Assembly: GCF_007745175.1 (NCBI RefSeq) | Contig: NZ_CP036271.1 | Coordinates: forward strand, 372,001-436,000 | Direction: 5' to 3' | Length of the DNA: 64,000 nt | DNA from: Caulifigura coniformis | GTDB lineage: Bacteria > Planctomycetota > Planctomycetia > Planctomycetales > Planctomycetaceae | Shown: piece by piece, positions 55,789 through 64,000 of the stretch | Numbering within the stretch: the stretch's first letter is position 1 | Layout of the letters: every line of letters begins with the position of its first letter | Program-made: the position numbers and the translations under genes | The notes under the pieces: model-generated | Database searches by the model: none | What the model was told of the DNA's origin: nothing | Seen by the model: only the letters and a program-made list of their open reading frames with translations

Positions 55789-57216
55789 TCAGTTCACTTT
55801 CGCGGAGCGGGGATCGATCAGCATGCGGCCTTCGGTCAGGTTGTCGCTCACCCGGTTGCCCAGCCCGCCGCTCACCGAGATGGCCGTCGTGTCCCCATCT
55901 TTCGAGCGGCCATCACGGATGATGCAGCCGTCGATCCGGCTGGTCGACGTCTCCTTGAGCACGATGCCCGCTCCGTCGCAGTCGGTGATGACGCAATCGG
56001 AAATGTTGATCCGGGCGCAGTTCTCGACGACCAGTCCCGCCGCCTGCCCGTGGGCCCCGTTGATATGGGCCGATTGCAGAATGCAGTCGGCGCATTCCTG
56101 GAGGATCACGCCCCCTTTCGCGGTCCCCGGCTTCCCTTTGATGGTCCTTGGATTGCGATCGAACGAATTGCCCGTCGCGACGACCCCTACGCAGTTCTCG
56201 AGCAGCAGGTCCCGGTCGTAACCCAACCAGAACGTGTTCGCGGAGAGCGTGACCCCCCGCGTATCCTTCAGGTGCACATTGGTCATCACGTCGCTGAGGA
56301 CGTTGCCCGTGATCGTGATATAGCCCTCGCGCTCGGCCGCCCCGCTCTTGCCGATGATGCGGATGTTGGCCGAATCGGGGCTCTCGGAGTTGTGCTGGAT
56401 CGTGCACCCGGTAATCGCGACTTCGGCGATGCCGCTCCGGCCGCCGGTCGAATCGATCAGGACATTGGCTGTCGGCGGACCGTCCTTCCCGTGGTTGCTC
56501 TCGATATCACACGTCCCGATGTGGATGTTGCGCACATCGCCGCCGCGGCAGACAATGCCTCCCCCCTGGTTGTAGCTGATGTGACAGCCGACGATGTTGG
56601 ACTGGTGCAGGTTGACGTTGTCGTAGAACACGCCCACGCCGGAGTTCTCATAAAAATGGCAGGCGTCGATCAGCACATTACGGTTCCGGTTGACGAGGTG
56701 AACCGCGTGCAGCGCCTTGCGGACCACCACGCGCGACAGTGTCAGCTGCATCACGCCATCGGCCTCGATGCCGACCGCTTCCGGATGCTCTCCGACGATC
56801 TCGATGCCCACCACCTGCGGAGCCCGCTGGCGGTCCCACACGTCCGGTGTGAAGTCCTTCGGCGCCGCGCTCCCCTTGTGCGTGCCGACGAACCGGAACG
56901 CCGGGCCCGGGCCGGCCATCACGAACCGGGCCGTCCCGTCGCCCGTGATGGAGGTGAAGCCGACCTTGTCGAGGTCGATGACGACCGTCTTCGACAGTCG
57001 GAACACGCCCTTCGGGAAGGCGAGTGAACCGAGCCCGCTGTCGATCGCCTTCTGCAGCGAGTCCGATTCATCGACCATTCCATCGCCGACGATGCCGAGT
57101 CGCGAGAGTCGACCTTCTCCGCCGCGGCGCCCTTCCTGGGCCGCGAGACGGTCATTCGGGAAGGCCCAGCCCAGAAGAACGAGGCCGGACAACAGCACTG
57201 CAGCAGATCGGATCAT
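55789..57216 (-). CDS. Secreted right-handed parallel beta-helix protein
   Basis: A 475-residue protein starts at ATG 57216 (MIRSAAVLLSGLVLLGWAFP signal peptide). The opening GDGMVDESDSLQKAIDSGLG, with FPKGVFRLSKTV, is the pectate-lyase-3-like start. About twelve coils with regular Asn/Val/Gly patterning follow (NVLIDACHFYENSGVGVFYD, GGIVCRGGDVRNIHIGTCDI, RINISDCVITDCDGAG), typical of beta-helix carbohydrate-binding or -degrading proteins. No clear catalytic Asp triad was identified, so it may bind rather than cut a polysaccharide. Confidence 0.88.
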   Translation of the reverse strand: MIRSAAVLLSGLVLLGWAFPNDRLAAQEGRRGGEGRLSRLGIVGDGMVDESDSLQKAIDSGLGSLAFPKGVFRLSKTVVIDLDKVGFTSITGDGTARFVMAGPGPAFRFVGTHKGSAAPKDFTPDVWDRQRAPQVVGIEIVGEHPEAVGIEADGVMQLTLSRVVVRKALHAVHLVNRNRNVLIDACHFYENSGVGVFYDNVNLHQSNIVGCHISYNQGGGIVCRGGDVRNIHIGTCDIESNHGKDGPPTANVLIDSTGGRSGIAEVAITGCTIQHNSESPDSANIRIIGKSGAAEREGYITITGNVLSDVMTNVHLKDTRGVTLSANTFWLGYDRDLLLENCVGVVATGNSFDRNPRTIKGKPGTAKGGVILQECADCILQSAHINGAHGQAAGLVVENCARINISDCVITDCDGAGIVLKETSTSRIDGCIIRDGRSKDGDTTAISVSGGLGNRVSDNLTEGRMLIDPRSAKVN

Positions 57217-57365
57217 GAGCTCGATTCCTGGGACTTCGTCGTCACGGGATGCGTCGAGCGCGGATCATAAGGCGGCTGGGCCACCTGGTCAGCACATGAG
57301 TCGCTGATGCAGCACGAAGTCCGCACGGTTCCCGGCGCGGCTGATCCTTCTCCTGAGGCCAGCCT

Positions 57366-57710
57366 TCACACGCCAGCCCGCTCGACCGCTGGTCGTGTCG
57401 GGAGGATGTCCGTCCGCCCCGCGGCGAGCTCGTCCGCCAGAAATGTCGACAGGGCCGAAATCGTCGGATAGTCGATCAGGGGGTTGTCACGGAATCGGCA
57501 CCCCAGCCATTGCTCGAGTTCTCCCACCAGCGCCACAAACTCCATCGAATCGAGGCCGACATCGATCAATGGCTCGTCCAGGTCGATCCCCTGCGGCGAA
57601 ACCTCAAGCCTCGTGGCGATCCGGGCGGTCAGCCAGTCCTGGATCTCCATGGCCGAACGGGCAATGACTTCGCTTCCTGCGGATGTCTCGGGAGCTTGCA
57701 GTGCCTGCAC
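57366..57710 (-). CDS. Acyl carrier protein
   Basis: A 114-residue protein starts at GTG 57710 with GAGG 7 nt upstream. The ACP fold is plain (DWLTARIATRLEVSPQGIDL, then DVGLDSMEFVALVGELEQW). The Ser of GLDSM takes the 4'-phosphopantetheine arm. N- and C-terminal extensions beyond the usual 80 residues are polar. It is divergent from the sulfotransferase and FAAL genes, 164 bp away, and is their likely acyl acceptor. It is too long and too unusual in location to be the housekeeping fatty-acid-synthesis AcpP. Confidence 0.88.
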   Translation of the reverse strand: MQALQAPETSAGSEVIARSAMEIQDWLTARIATRLEVSPQGIDLDEPLIDVGLDSMEFVALVGELEQWLGCRFRDNPLIDYPTISALSTFLADELAAGRTDILPTRPAVERAGV

Positions 57711-57873
57711 GTCAATACCTCAAGGTGCCAATCGAGTTGTGCCGAATGTCCTGTTCATCCTACCCCTCGATGTCACCAATGCGACGGGTCTTCCGGGCAA
57801 AAGTTCCGACAGGGAATTGCGGCCCGCGCCATGCTGTCGACAATAGGGATTCCACTGGCAGCACTAAACTTGC

Positions 57874-59058
57874 ATGTCACAACAAGGGCCTGTTTCCGAA
57901 TCGTCACACCAGTCGCTGCCAGTCTGGTGCGGCCTGACGCTGCGCAATTGGCTGGCACTGCTGCGACTGAAACCGACGATTGACCGCGCCTCCTGGAAAC
58001 GCGTCGTCGGGATCTCGGCAGCGAGCACCGCCAACTCGGTCTTCTCCGCAGTCGAGAATCTGCTGTACAGCCGCCGCACACGCCGCGCCACTGTCGCCCC
58101 TCCCGTGTTTGTCCTGGGCCACTGGCGCAGCGGAACGACCTTTCTCCACCAGCTGCTCACGCGCGATCCCCGGTTTGCCGCCCCCACCTTGTTCGAGTGT
58201 TCGTTTCCGTCCCATTTCCTCGCGACGGAGTCCTGGCTCGCTCGGCTGACCTCGTGGATGCAGCCCCGAACCCGCCCCATGGATGCGGTCGAAAACAGCT
58301 GGGATGCACCGGCCGAAGAAGAAATCGCCCTCCTCCTGCTGACCCTCGCCTCGCCCTACCTCGTCTCGGCCTTTCCCGACCGTCCGGAGGCCGTGGCCCG
58401 GTTCAACAGCCTGGCAGGTGGATTGTCGAAAGAAGAACTGCAGCAGTGGAAGGATGACTACGTCCGCTTTCTGCGAAAGCTCTCCCTTAGGCACGGAAAG
58501 CCGCTGGTCCTCAAGTCGCCAGCCAATACGTCGCGGCTTCCACTTCTGCTCGAGCTCTTTCCGGAAGCACGGTTCATTCACATCGTGCGCAATCCCTACG
58601 CAGTCTTCAGTTCCACAATGCACCTGCACCGCGTGCTGTCGCGGGAGAACGGTCTGACGTCCAGGCCGCCGGTCGATCTGGAAGAGCGGGTGCTGTCGTC
58701 TTACCTCGCGATGTACCACTCGTATCACCTGTATCGAATGAAGATCCCTGCGCACCAGCGATACGAGCTGAAGTTCGAAGACCTCGAGGGCGATCCGGTC
58801 GGAGAGCTGCAGGCGATGTACGCTCACTTCGGATGGAGCGGCGCAGATCGCATTCCGGAATGGCTCGCCCGTGATCTCGAGCGCCAGCCAGGGTTCAGGA
58901 AGAACAGCTTCCGGCTGCCGGAAGGCCTTCGCAGACGCGTGGCTCAACAGTGGGAGCCGGTGTTTCATAGGTACGGGTATCCCTTCGAGAGCCCGTCGCA
59001 GACTTCGAGCGAGCCCGCCTTTGACCAGACGTCCCCTTCGCGGTCCGGTTCCGAATGA
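57874..59058 (+). CDS. PAPS-dependent sulfotransferase family protein
   Basis: A 394-residue protein starts at ATG 57874. The 5'-phosphosulfate loop is VLGHWRSGTTFLHQLL (about 77-92), and the 3'-phosphate site is in FIHIVRNPYAVFSSTMHLHR (Arg-Asn-Pro-Tyr, then Ser). This is the Sulfotransf_3-like group. It would move sulfate from PAPS to a hydroxyl or amine of an unknown acceptor in the cytoplasm. It overlaps the following FAAL gene by 38 bp, so the two are tightly coupled, and the acceptor may be a FAAL/ACP-made lipid. Confidence 0.88.
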   Translation: MSQQGPVSESSHQSLPVWCGLTLRNWLALLRLKPTIDRASWKRVVGISAASTANSVFSAVENLLYSRRTRRATVAPPVFVLGHWRSGTTFLHQLLTRDPRFAAPTLFECSFPSHFLATESWLARLTSWMQPRTRPMDAVENSWDAPAEEEIALLLLTLASPYLVSAFPDRPEAVARFNSLAGGLSKEELQQWKDDYVRFLRKLSLRHGKPLVLKSPANTSRLPLLLELFPEARFIHIVRNPYAVFSSTMHLHRVLSRENGLTSRPPVDLEERVLSSYLAMYHSYHLYRMKIPAHQRYELKFEDLEGDPVGELQAMYAHFGWSGADRIPEWLARDLERQPGFRKNSFRLPEGLRRRVAQQWEPVFHRYGYPFESPSQTSSEPAFDQTSPSRSGSE

Positions 59059-60778
59059 CCAGGCCATCCATTTTGCCGACGTGCTGCGAAACACGGTGGC
59101 CGACCGCCCCGATGATGTCGCGTTTCAGTTCCTGCCCACCGGAGAAGACGAAGAGCGTTCCCTGACGTGGGGCGCGCTCGAACGACGGGCGGCCAGCATC
59201 GCCGCATCGATCGCCGAGGTCACCTCTCCGGGCGATCGGGTGCTCCTCGTGTTCGCGCCCGGGCTGGAGTTCATCGAAGGCTTCCTCGCCTGCCAGCTGG
59301 CGGACGTCATTGCCGTTCCCACCTATCCCCCCAGGCCGGAACGCGCCTGGCAGGGGCAGCGACTCGTTTCGTCCATTGCCGGCAGTTGCCGGCCCGCGCT
59401 CGTCGTCACCGGCGGGGCCTTCGCCGGCACGATCCGGCAGTTGCTGGAAGGGTTGCCCGAACTGGCAGCGACGAAATGGCTCAACACGGATCTCGTCGCC
59501 GACTCCCGACGCCCCGCCCGCGCGCCCAGGGCCGCACGTTCGGACGTCGCTCTGCTCCAGTACACCTCCGGCTCCACCGGCGAGCCCAAAGGCGTCATGG
59601 TCACGCATGGCAACCTCGTCCATAACGAAGAGATGATGCGCCGCGGCTTCGGACATACCGAGGTCACGGAGTATGCGGCCGGAGTCTGCTGGCTCCCCCC
59701 TTATCACGACATGGGCCTGATGGGCCACATCCTGCACGCGGTTTACATCGGATTCCCCTGCGCGGTGATCCCTCCGCTCGGAATCCTCCAGTGGCCCGTG
59801 AGGTGGTTGAAAACCCTGTCGAAGTACCGGGCCGATGCGAGCGGCGGCCCGAACTTCATCTACGAGCTCTGCTCCCATCGCATCAGCGAAGACCTCCGCG
59901 CCGGGCTCGATCTCTCCCGGTGGAACATCGCCGGCGTCGGAGCCGAACCGGTCCGTGCGAAAACACTCGACGACTTCATCGCGGCCTACGAGCCTTACGG
60001 GTTCCGGCGGAACGCGATGTATCCCTGCTACGGCCTGGCCGAAGGAACATTGTTCGTTACCGGCGGCGATCCACACACCGAACCCGTCATTCGCCTTTCG
60101 CCCAGGCAACTGGGACAGGGGGATTCCATCGATCTCGCCACCGGCGAAGAACCCCAGCGACTCGTCGGTTGTGGTCACGCCTGGATGGATCAGTCCGTGT
60201 TGATCGTTGACCCCGAGACGAGGCTCCCCTGTCCGGGGCGAGTGGGGGAAGTCTGGGTGTCAGGGGCGTCGGTCGCCGCCGGCTACTGGGAGCAGCCCGA
60301 GGCGACCTCCGAAACCTTCGGCCAGCAGCTCGCCGCCGACCCCGAATCGAGGCGGTTCCTGAGAACCGGCGACCTCGGATTTCAGGACGACGGCAACCTG
60401 TTCGTCGTCGGTCGGCTGAAGGACCTGATCATCATCCGCGGCAAGAACTTCCATCCGCAGGACCTCGAAATCACCGTTCAGGGAACGCACTCCGCCTTTC
60501 GGGCCGATTGCGGGGCCGCTTTCGGCGTCGATGTCGGGGGGGAAGAACGTCTCGTCGTGGTGCAGGAGATCGACCGCCAGACCCGATCGCTCAATCTTGA
60601 GGATCTCAGGGCGCAGGTCCGCAAGGCGATCCTGCAAAGCTTCGATCTGCGTCCGCACGAAATTGTGTTTTTGCGCAACGGGACGCTCCCGAAGACCACC
60701 AGTGGAAAGGTTCAGCGACGCGAGACGAAACGCCGCTACCTGACGGGCGAGCTGACCTTGTGGACGAGCACCCGGTAG
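59021..60778 (+). CDS. Fatty-acyl-AMP ligase (FAAL-type adenylating enzyme)
   Basis: The 585-residue enzyme starts at TTG 59021 (MTRRPLRGPVPNDQ). A longer frame upstream lies inside the sulfotransferase gene. Adenylation motifs are clear: LQYTSGSTGEPKGVMVTHGN (A3), the N-terminal IAVPTYPPRP seen in FAAL proteins, FLRTGDLGFQDDGNLFVVGR (A7/A8), and the C-terminal LPKTTSGKVQRRETKRRY with catalytic Lys. It activates a long-chain fatty acid as acyl-AMP and passes it to a carrier protein rather than CoA. The ACP nearby is the obvious partner. No ketosynthase follows in the window. Confidence 0.92.
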   Translation: MTRRPLRGPVPNDQAIHFADVLRNTVADRPDDVAFQFLPTGEDEERSLTWGALERRAASIAASIAEVTSPGDRVLLVFAPGLEFIEGFLACQLADVIAVPTYPPRPERAWQGQRLVSSIAGSCRPALVVTGGAFAGTIRQLLEGLPELAATKWLNTDLVADSRRPARAPRAARSDVALLQYTSGSTGEPKGVMVTHGNLVHNEEMMRRGFGHTEVTEYAAGVCWLPPYHDMGLMGHILHAVYIGFPCAVIPPLGILQWPVRWLKTLSKYRADASGGPNFIYELCSHRISEDLRAGLDLSRWNIAGVGAEPVRAKTLDDFIAAYEPYGFRRNAMYPCYGLAEGTLFVTGGDPHTEPVIRLSPRQLGQGDSIDLATGEEPQRLVGCGHAWMDQSVLIVDPETRLPCPGRVGEVWVSGASVAAGYWEQPEATSETFGQQLAADPESRRFLRTGDLGFQDDGNLFVVGRLKDLIIIRGKNFHPQDLEITVQGTHSAFRADCGAAFGVDVGGEERLVVVQEIDRQTRSLNLEDLRAQVRKAILQSFDLRPHEIVFLRNGTLPKTTSGKVQRRETKRRYLTGELTLWTSTR

Positions 60779-60870
60779 TGCGAGAAGGTTGCGGGCATGA
60801 GGGATCTGCGGCAGTTTTTCCGGTTCGCCGGGCCACTGGAAAACACGCCGTCGAAGTCAAGTTGCGGTAC

Positions 60871-60880
60871 ACAATTGTGA
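60871..60880. promoter_or_regulatory. 10-bp palindrome CACAATTGTG, possible operator
   Basis: The perfect palindrome lies in an AT-rich patch between the FAAL stop and the DUF1501 start at 60963, where a promoter for the latter is expected. It is short enough to be chance. Confidence 0.25.
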
Positions 60881-60962
60881 ATTATCGGCATAGACTGAGG
60901 CGAGCCTTCGGCGACTACCGTTGAGTGTTCCGCCGACGTTTGCATTCGCGAGTGCTCCGCTG

Positions 60963-62459
60963 ATGCTTCGTGTGCTGGGAAGTTCCAATCCCTGGCGTGA
61001 GTCGATCAGCCGCCGTGAGGTGATGCAGATCGGCGGGCTCGGTGCGCTCGGATTAAGCCTCCCAGGCATGCTGAAAGCCGAGGAGTCCGCTGTCGGACAG
61101 CCCGTTCCACGGGCCAAACGGATCCTCCTGCTGTACCTCCAGGGGGCCGCCTCGCAGTTCGAGACCTGGGATCCCAAGCCCCAGGCGCCGGCCGAGGTCC
61201 GCGGCAAGTGGGGCGCGATCCCCACCTCGGTGCCGGGCGTTCAGATCTGCGAGATGCTGCCTCGCGTCGCGAAGTTTGTCGACCGGATGGCCATCGTGCG
61301 GTCGATGACCCACGAGCACAACAACCACTCCAATCTCTACACCCTCTCGGGCTACCCGGCGATCGATTTCACGTCGGAAACGAACCCCTTCGACAGCCGC
61401 CACTATCCCTTCTTTGGCAGCGTGCTCGACTATCTCGAGGAGCAGCGGAATCCCGGACACGTTCCGGAAATGCCGCGGAACATCGGCCTCCCCTATCAAT
61501 TCAGCGCCCACGGCCAACTGGCGCGGCGGGCCGGGCCGTACGCCGCCTTCCTCGGCAACGGCTACAACCCTGTCTGGACCGAGTTCGACGGCGAAGCCAC
61601 GAAAGAGATTGGCCGAACCTCCTTCTTCGCCGGGCTGAAGAAAGAAATGGTCAAGGATCCCTATCTCGGGATCACACCGGACAGCCGGATCCGCCTCTCG
61701 AAGTCGGCCCAGCTCGCAAAGGAAATGACGATCGACCGGCTCGACCGCCGGCGGTCCCTCGTCGAACAGCTGGATGACGAAGCCAGGCGGGTCGACGAAA
61801 ACCAGGCGACCCGCGGTCTCGATCGCTTCGAGTCGATGGCCTACAACCTGATGACATCCGCCAAGCTCCGCGACGCGCTCGACTTCGCCCAGGAGCCGAT
61901 GTCAAAACGCGAGCAGTACGGCATGACGCTGTTCGGCCAGGCGGCGCTCGCCGCTCGCCGGCTTCTCGAGGCCGATTGCCCGCTCGTCTCGGTCTTCTGG
62001 GACGAATACAAGATCGTCAACACCGCCTGGGATACCCACTTCGAACACTTCGAGCGACTGGGAGATGAACTGCTCCCCGGATTCGATGCCGCGGTGAGTG
62101 CCCTGTTCGGCGACCTCATCGAACGCGGGCTCCTCGACGAGACCCTCGTCATGTGCCTGACGGAACACGGCCGAACGCCCAAGATCAACAACCTCGATCG
62201 CGGCGGCGGCCGCGACCACTATTCGAAGTCCTACAGCGTGATGCTCGCCGGAGGCGGAATCCGCCCGGGGATGGTGCTCGGGGCGTCTGATTCGATCGGG
62301 GCGTTTGTCAAAGAGCGTCCCGTCAGCCCGGAGGACATCCTGGCGACGATGTATTACCTGAAAGGCATCGATCCACAGTCGGCATCCGTCCCCAACCAGC
62401 TGGGCCGGCCGATGCGGCTCACCGAGCGAGGAGAGATCATTCACGAAATACTTGCGTAA
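60963..62459 (+). CDS. DUF1501 (secreted, Tat-exported) protein
   Basis: A 498-residue protein starts at ATG 60963. The twin-arginine-type leader (SISRREVMQIGGLGALGLSL) predicts folded export. The rest is DUF1501: AKRILLLYLQGAASQFETWD, a middle DHGE-like phosphatase-fold region, and LTEHGRTPKINN near 415. The family belongs to the alkaline-phosphatase/sulfatase clan by fold and often partners with DUF1549/DUF1553 cytochromes in Planctomycetes, but its reaction is unknown. Here it is alone on the plus strand after the FAAL gene, with no cytochrome neighbour. Confidence 0.9.
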   Translation: MLRVLGSSNPWRESISRREVMQIGGLGALGLSLPGMLKAEESAVGQPVPRAKRILLLYLQGAASQFETWDPKPQAPAEVRGKWGAIPTSVPGVQICEMLPRVAKFVDRMAIVRSMTHEHNNHSNLYTLSGYPAIDFTSETNPFDSRHYPFFGSVLDYLEEQRNPGHVPEMPRNIGLPYQFSAHGQLARRAGPYAAFLGNGYNPVWTEFDGEATKEIGRTSFFAGLKKEMVKDPYLGITPDSRIRLSKSAQLAKEMTIDRLDRRRSLVEQLDDEARRVDENQATRGLDRFESMAYNLMTSAKLRDALDFAQEPMSKREQYGMTLFGQAALAARRLLEADCPLVSVFWDEYKIVNTAWDTHFEHFERLGDELLPGFDAAVSALFGDLIERGLLDETLVMCLTEHGRTPKINNLDRGGGRDHYSKSYSVMLAGGGIRPGMVLGASDSIGAFVKERPVSPEDILATMYYLKGIDPQSASVPNQLGRPMRLTERGEIIHEILA

Positions 62460-62695
62460 CAGTTTTGTAACGGCCGATTCCGCCCGGGGTTGAAGTTTCA
62501 GGTGATTGCGGTCGGGGCGGAAACTTACAGGCAGGACACAAACAACTGGCGATCGGAGTACTTCGATGGACCCTGTCGCCTGACCTTGCCGGACATTTTT
62601 GACTGACGGGGATTGCTTACTGCTGAAGACACTGATTTCCCGCCGCGTCCGCGGTGGAGCGTTCATACTGCCAGATTCGACTCGGGGGAGTTGTC

Positions 62696-63727
62696 ATGCG
62701 TGCAGGAAGACGACGCTATGGATTTACGCTGATCGAGCTACTCGTTGTGATCGCGATCATCGCGATCCTCATTGCCCTGCTGCTGCCCGCTGTGCAGCAG
62801 GCGCGGGAAGCCGCCCGAAGGACGCAGTGCAAGAACAACCTGAAGCAGATCGGGTTGGCGCTGCATAACTATGAGTCGACGTTCAGCCTTCTTCCTCCTC
62901 TGGCGTTCGGGAATGGCGGCGATGTCGGCCATCCACTCGACCCGCCGGCGTCAGGCTCCTGGGCCTGGTCGATGGCGATTCTGCCGATGATCGAGCAGGC
63001 GCCTTTGGCCAACCAGCTCAACTACGGCCCGATCACTCCGAAGCAGGCGGCCACGAATACAGCCACCCGTCCGCTGTTGTTGGGTTCGCTGGCCGCGTTT
63101 GTCTGCCCTTCCGATCCGGGAAGTCAGCTGAATCAGAATCGTCCTTTCAAGACGTTGGTCGCGGGGGTGAATCCGTTGGTGATCGCGAAGTCGAATTACC
63201 CGGCCAACAGTGGCAGCGAGAGTGGGAACTGCAGCGATAACGCCACAACCGGCAGGCCGAATCCCTGCGGCGTGTTTGTCGAAGCGAAGTCGGGGGTCTA
63301 CCCCCCATCGGTGGCGTTTCGCGAAATTGTCGACGGAATGAGCAATACGATCTTCGTCGGTGAACGTGGAAGCGGCCGGCTGCCTTCAGCGGGGCCGAAC
63401 GACAACGGTGGCTGGGCGGCTGTCTGGGCGTTCATGTTCAAAGAGTCGCAGAACGACGCTGTGGCGATGCGCGCCATCCGCGGGCTTGGGTTTTACCGCC
63501 TGTCTGATGGTGAATCGACCACCGGCGCAAAGGTGCCTGAGGAAGCTTTCAGCAGCGCGCATGCAGGAGGCATGCACTTCCTGCTGGGCGATGGAACAGT
63601 GCGATTCATCAGCCTCAACATCGACTGGCAGCCGATCGGTGGAGCCACTGCAACTCCCGTCCGGCTTCCGGGCACGTTCAATCGTCTTTGCGACAGGAAT
63701 GACGGCAATCCCGTCGGAGAGTTCTAA
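62696..63727 (+). CDS. DUF1559 pilin-like protein
   Basis: A 343-residue protein starts at ATG 62696 with GGGGGAG upstream. The prepilin signal is clear: [20 protein letters not shown], cleaved before the Phe, then a long hydrophobic helix. [20 protein letters not shown] marks the DUF1559 start, and the end [20 protein letters not shown] is the H-X9-DG signature of the family. These proteins are hugely expanded in Planctomycetes and are thought to form surface fibres or pseudopilins. The small lipoprotein gene that often follows one of them is present at 63834. Confidence 0.95.
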   Translation: MRAGRRRYGFTLIELLVVIAIIAILIALLLPAVQQAREAARRTQCKNNLKQIGLALHNYESTFSLLPPLAFGNGGDVGHPLDPPASGSWAWSMAILPMIEQAPLANQLNYGPITPKQAATNTATRPLLLGSLAAFVCPSDPGSQLNQNRPFKTLVAGVNPLVIAKSNYPANSGSESGNCSDNATTGRPNPCGVFVEAKSGVYPPSVAFREIVDGMSNTIFVGERGSGRLPSAGPNDNGGWAAVWAFMFKESQNDAVAMRAIRGLGFYRLSDGESTTGAKVPEEAFSSAHAGGMHFLLGDGTVRFISLNIDWQPIGGATATPVRLPGTFNRLCDRNDGNPVGEF

Positions 63728-63739
63728 GGCGGACTCCAC

Positions 63740-63768
63740 GCTCCCACGGCTTTGAGGCTCGTGGGAGC
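63740..63768 (+). terminator. Hairpin after the DUF1559 gene
   Basis: GCTCCCACG (63740-63748) and CGTGGGAGC (63760-63768) pair perfectly around an 11-nt loop, just past the stop. No T-run follows, so it may be only a 3'-end hairpin. Confidence 0.5.
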
Positions 63769-63833
63769 CAGTTCGTGGATACCGGGATTCTCGAAACAGT
63801 CGGATTGTCGCGCGTTCTTTGTGGAGAACGGAG

Positions 63834-64000
63834 ATGGTTTGCAAAGTGAGCAAGCGGGCTGCGATCACGCTCTCGATATCGCTTGGCTGCATTGGCATGG
63901 CAGGTTGTGGCGCCGATGTCGATGGCGGCCCCGGGAGCTACGCCGCCGCGGAAAAGATGTCCCAGTCCGCACAGGAGTTCCTGAAGTCGAAGGGGGCGAC
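63834..64000 (+). CDS. Small lipoprotein, partial (3' end beyond right edge)
   Basis: The frame from ATG 63834 runs off the window with 55 codons seen. Leader MVCKVSKRAAITLSISLGCI is followed by GMAGC, a good lipobox, so the Cys is probably lipidated. The mature start (GADVDGGPGSYAAAEKMSQS) is polar and helical. Short lipoproteins of this kind regularly follow DUF1559 genes in Planctomycetes, and GGAGAACGGAG provides a ribosome-binding site. No function can be given from the part seen. Confidence 0.75.
   Translation, partial: MVCKVSKRAAITLSISLGCIGMAGCGADVDGGPGSYAAAEKMSQSAQEFLKSKGA

Noticed and set aside
57904-59094. Minus-strand frame antisense to the sulfotransferase
   Set aside because: No motif, and the sulfotransferase has PAPS-binding loops in the plus frame.

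Overview
The window is GC-rich bacterial chromosome that looks like a member of the Planctomycetes (order Planctomycetales). The evidence is the family content: a DUF1592-type planctomycete cytochrome, DUF1501 and DUF1559 proteins, DUF6807 (PmoA-like), a CxPSR sulfatase, a GYF_2 protein, membrane-anchored Ser/Thr kinases, PQQ-like repeat proteins, and many secreted proteins of unknown role. Genus and species cannot be read from this segment. No phage, transposase, CRISPR array or rRNA operon was seen. One tRNA gene is present, tRNA-Gly(CCC).

Layout. 1-6.1 kb: a c-type cytochrome open at the left edge, a small membrane protein, and a divergent pair made of an HtrA-like trypsin protease and a PDZ-containing secreted protein. 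6.1-13.7 kb: the primary sigma factor rpoD behind a strong two-way terminator, a 1.2 kb gene-poor stretch, a BON protein, a di-heme thiol-oxidoreductase-like cytochrome, a membrane protein and a PLP-dependent dehydratase. 13.7-18.5 kb: a membrane Ser/Thr kinase with DFN in place of DFG, an inositol monophosphatase, a GYF_2 protein and a secreted protein. 18.5-25.2 kb, all on the plus strand: a secretin-like outer-membrane protein, a DUF433 protein, a degenerate sigma-54-activator-like AAA+ protein, a small secreted protein and a FliF/YscJ-type ring protein. This group is the best candidate for an undescribed envelope system. 25.2-26.2 kb: a gene-free interval with short and long repeats.

26.2-42.8 kb: an RsmC/RlmG-like methyltransferase, then secreted catabolic genes in overlapping (ATGA or GTGA) pairs: alpha/beta hydrolase with DUF6807, an amidohydrolase-SGNH fusion with CorA, and a PQQ-like repeat protein with a membrane-anchored companion. 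A TPR/MA-like metalloprotease, an SGNH hydrolase, a sulfatase and a TIM-barrel glycosidase-like protein lie among them. 42.8-46.4 kb: a signalling block of FHA-GAF-histidine kinase, soluble Ser/Thr kinase and zinc-ribbon/Pro-Arg-rich protein. 46.8-49.5 kb: glycogen synthase and an FkbM methyltransferase.

49.5-52.1 kb is a segmental rearrangement. A 188-bp direct repeat (about 96% identical) flanks about 1.8 kb of extra DNA and separates an FkbM gene from its former convergent neighbour. 52.2-57.2 kb holds tRNA-Gly, yidC, a PhyH dioxygenase and a beta-helix protein. 57.4-60.8 kb is a compact acyl carrier protein / sulfotransferase / fatty-acyl-AMP ligase group, likely to make an acylated and possibly sulfated product. 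The right edge carries DUF1501, a DUF1559 pilin-like protein and the start of a small lipoprotein.

All functions are inferred from motifs read by eye. No database search was run, and start codons are judgement calls where noted.
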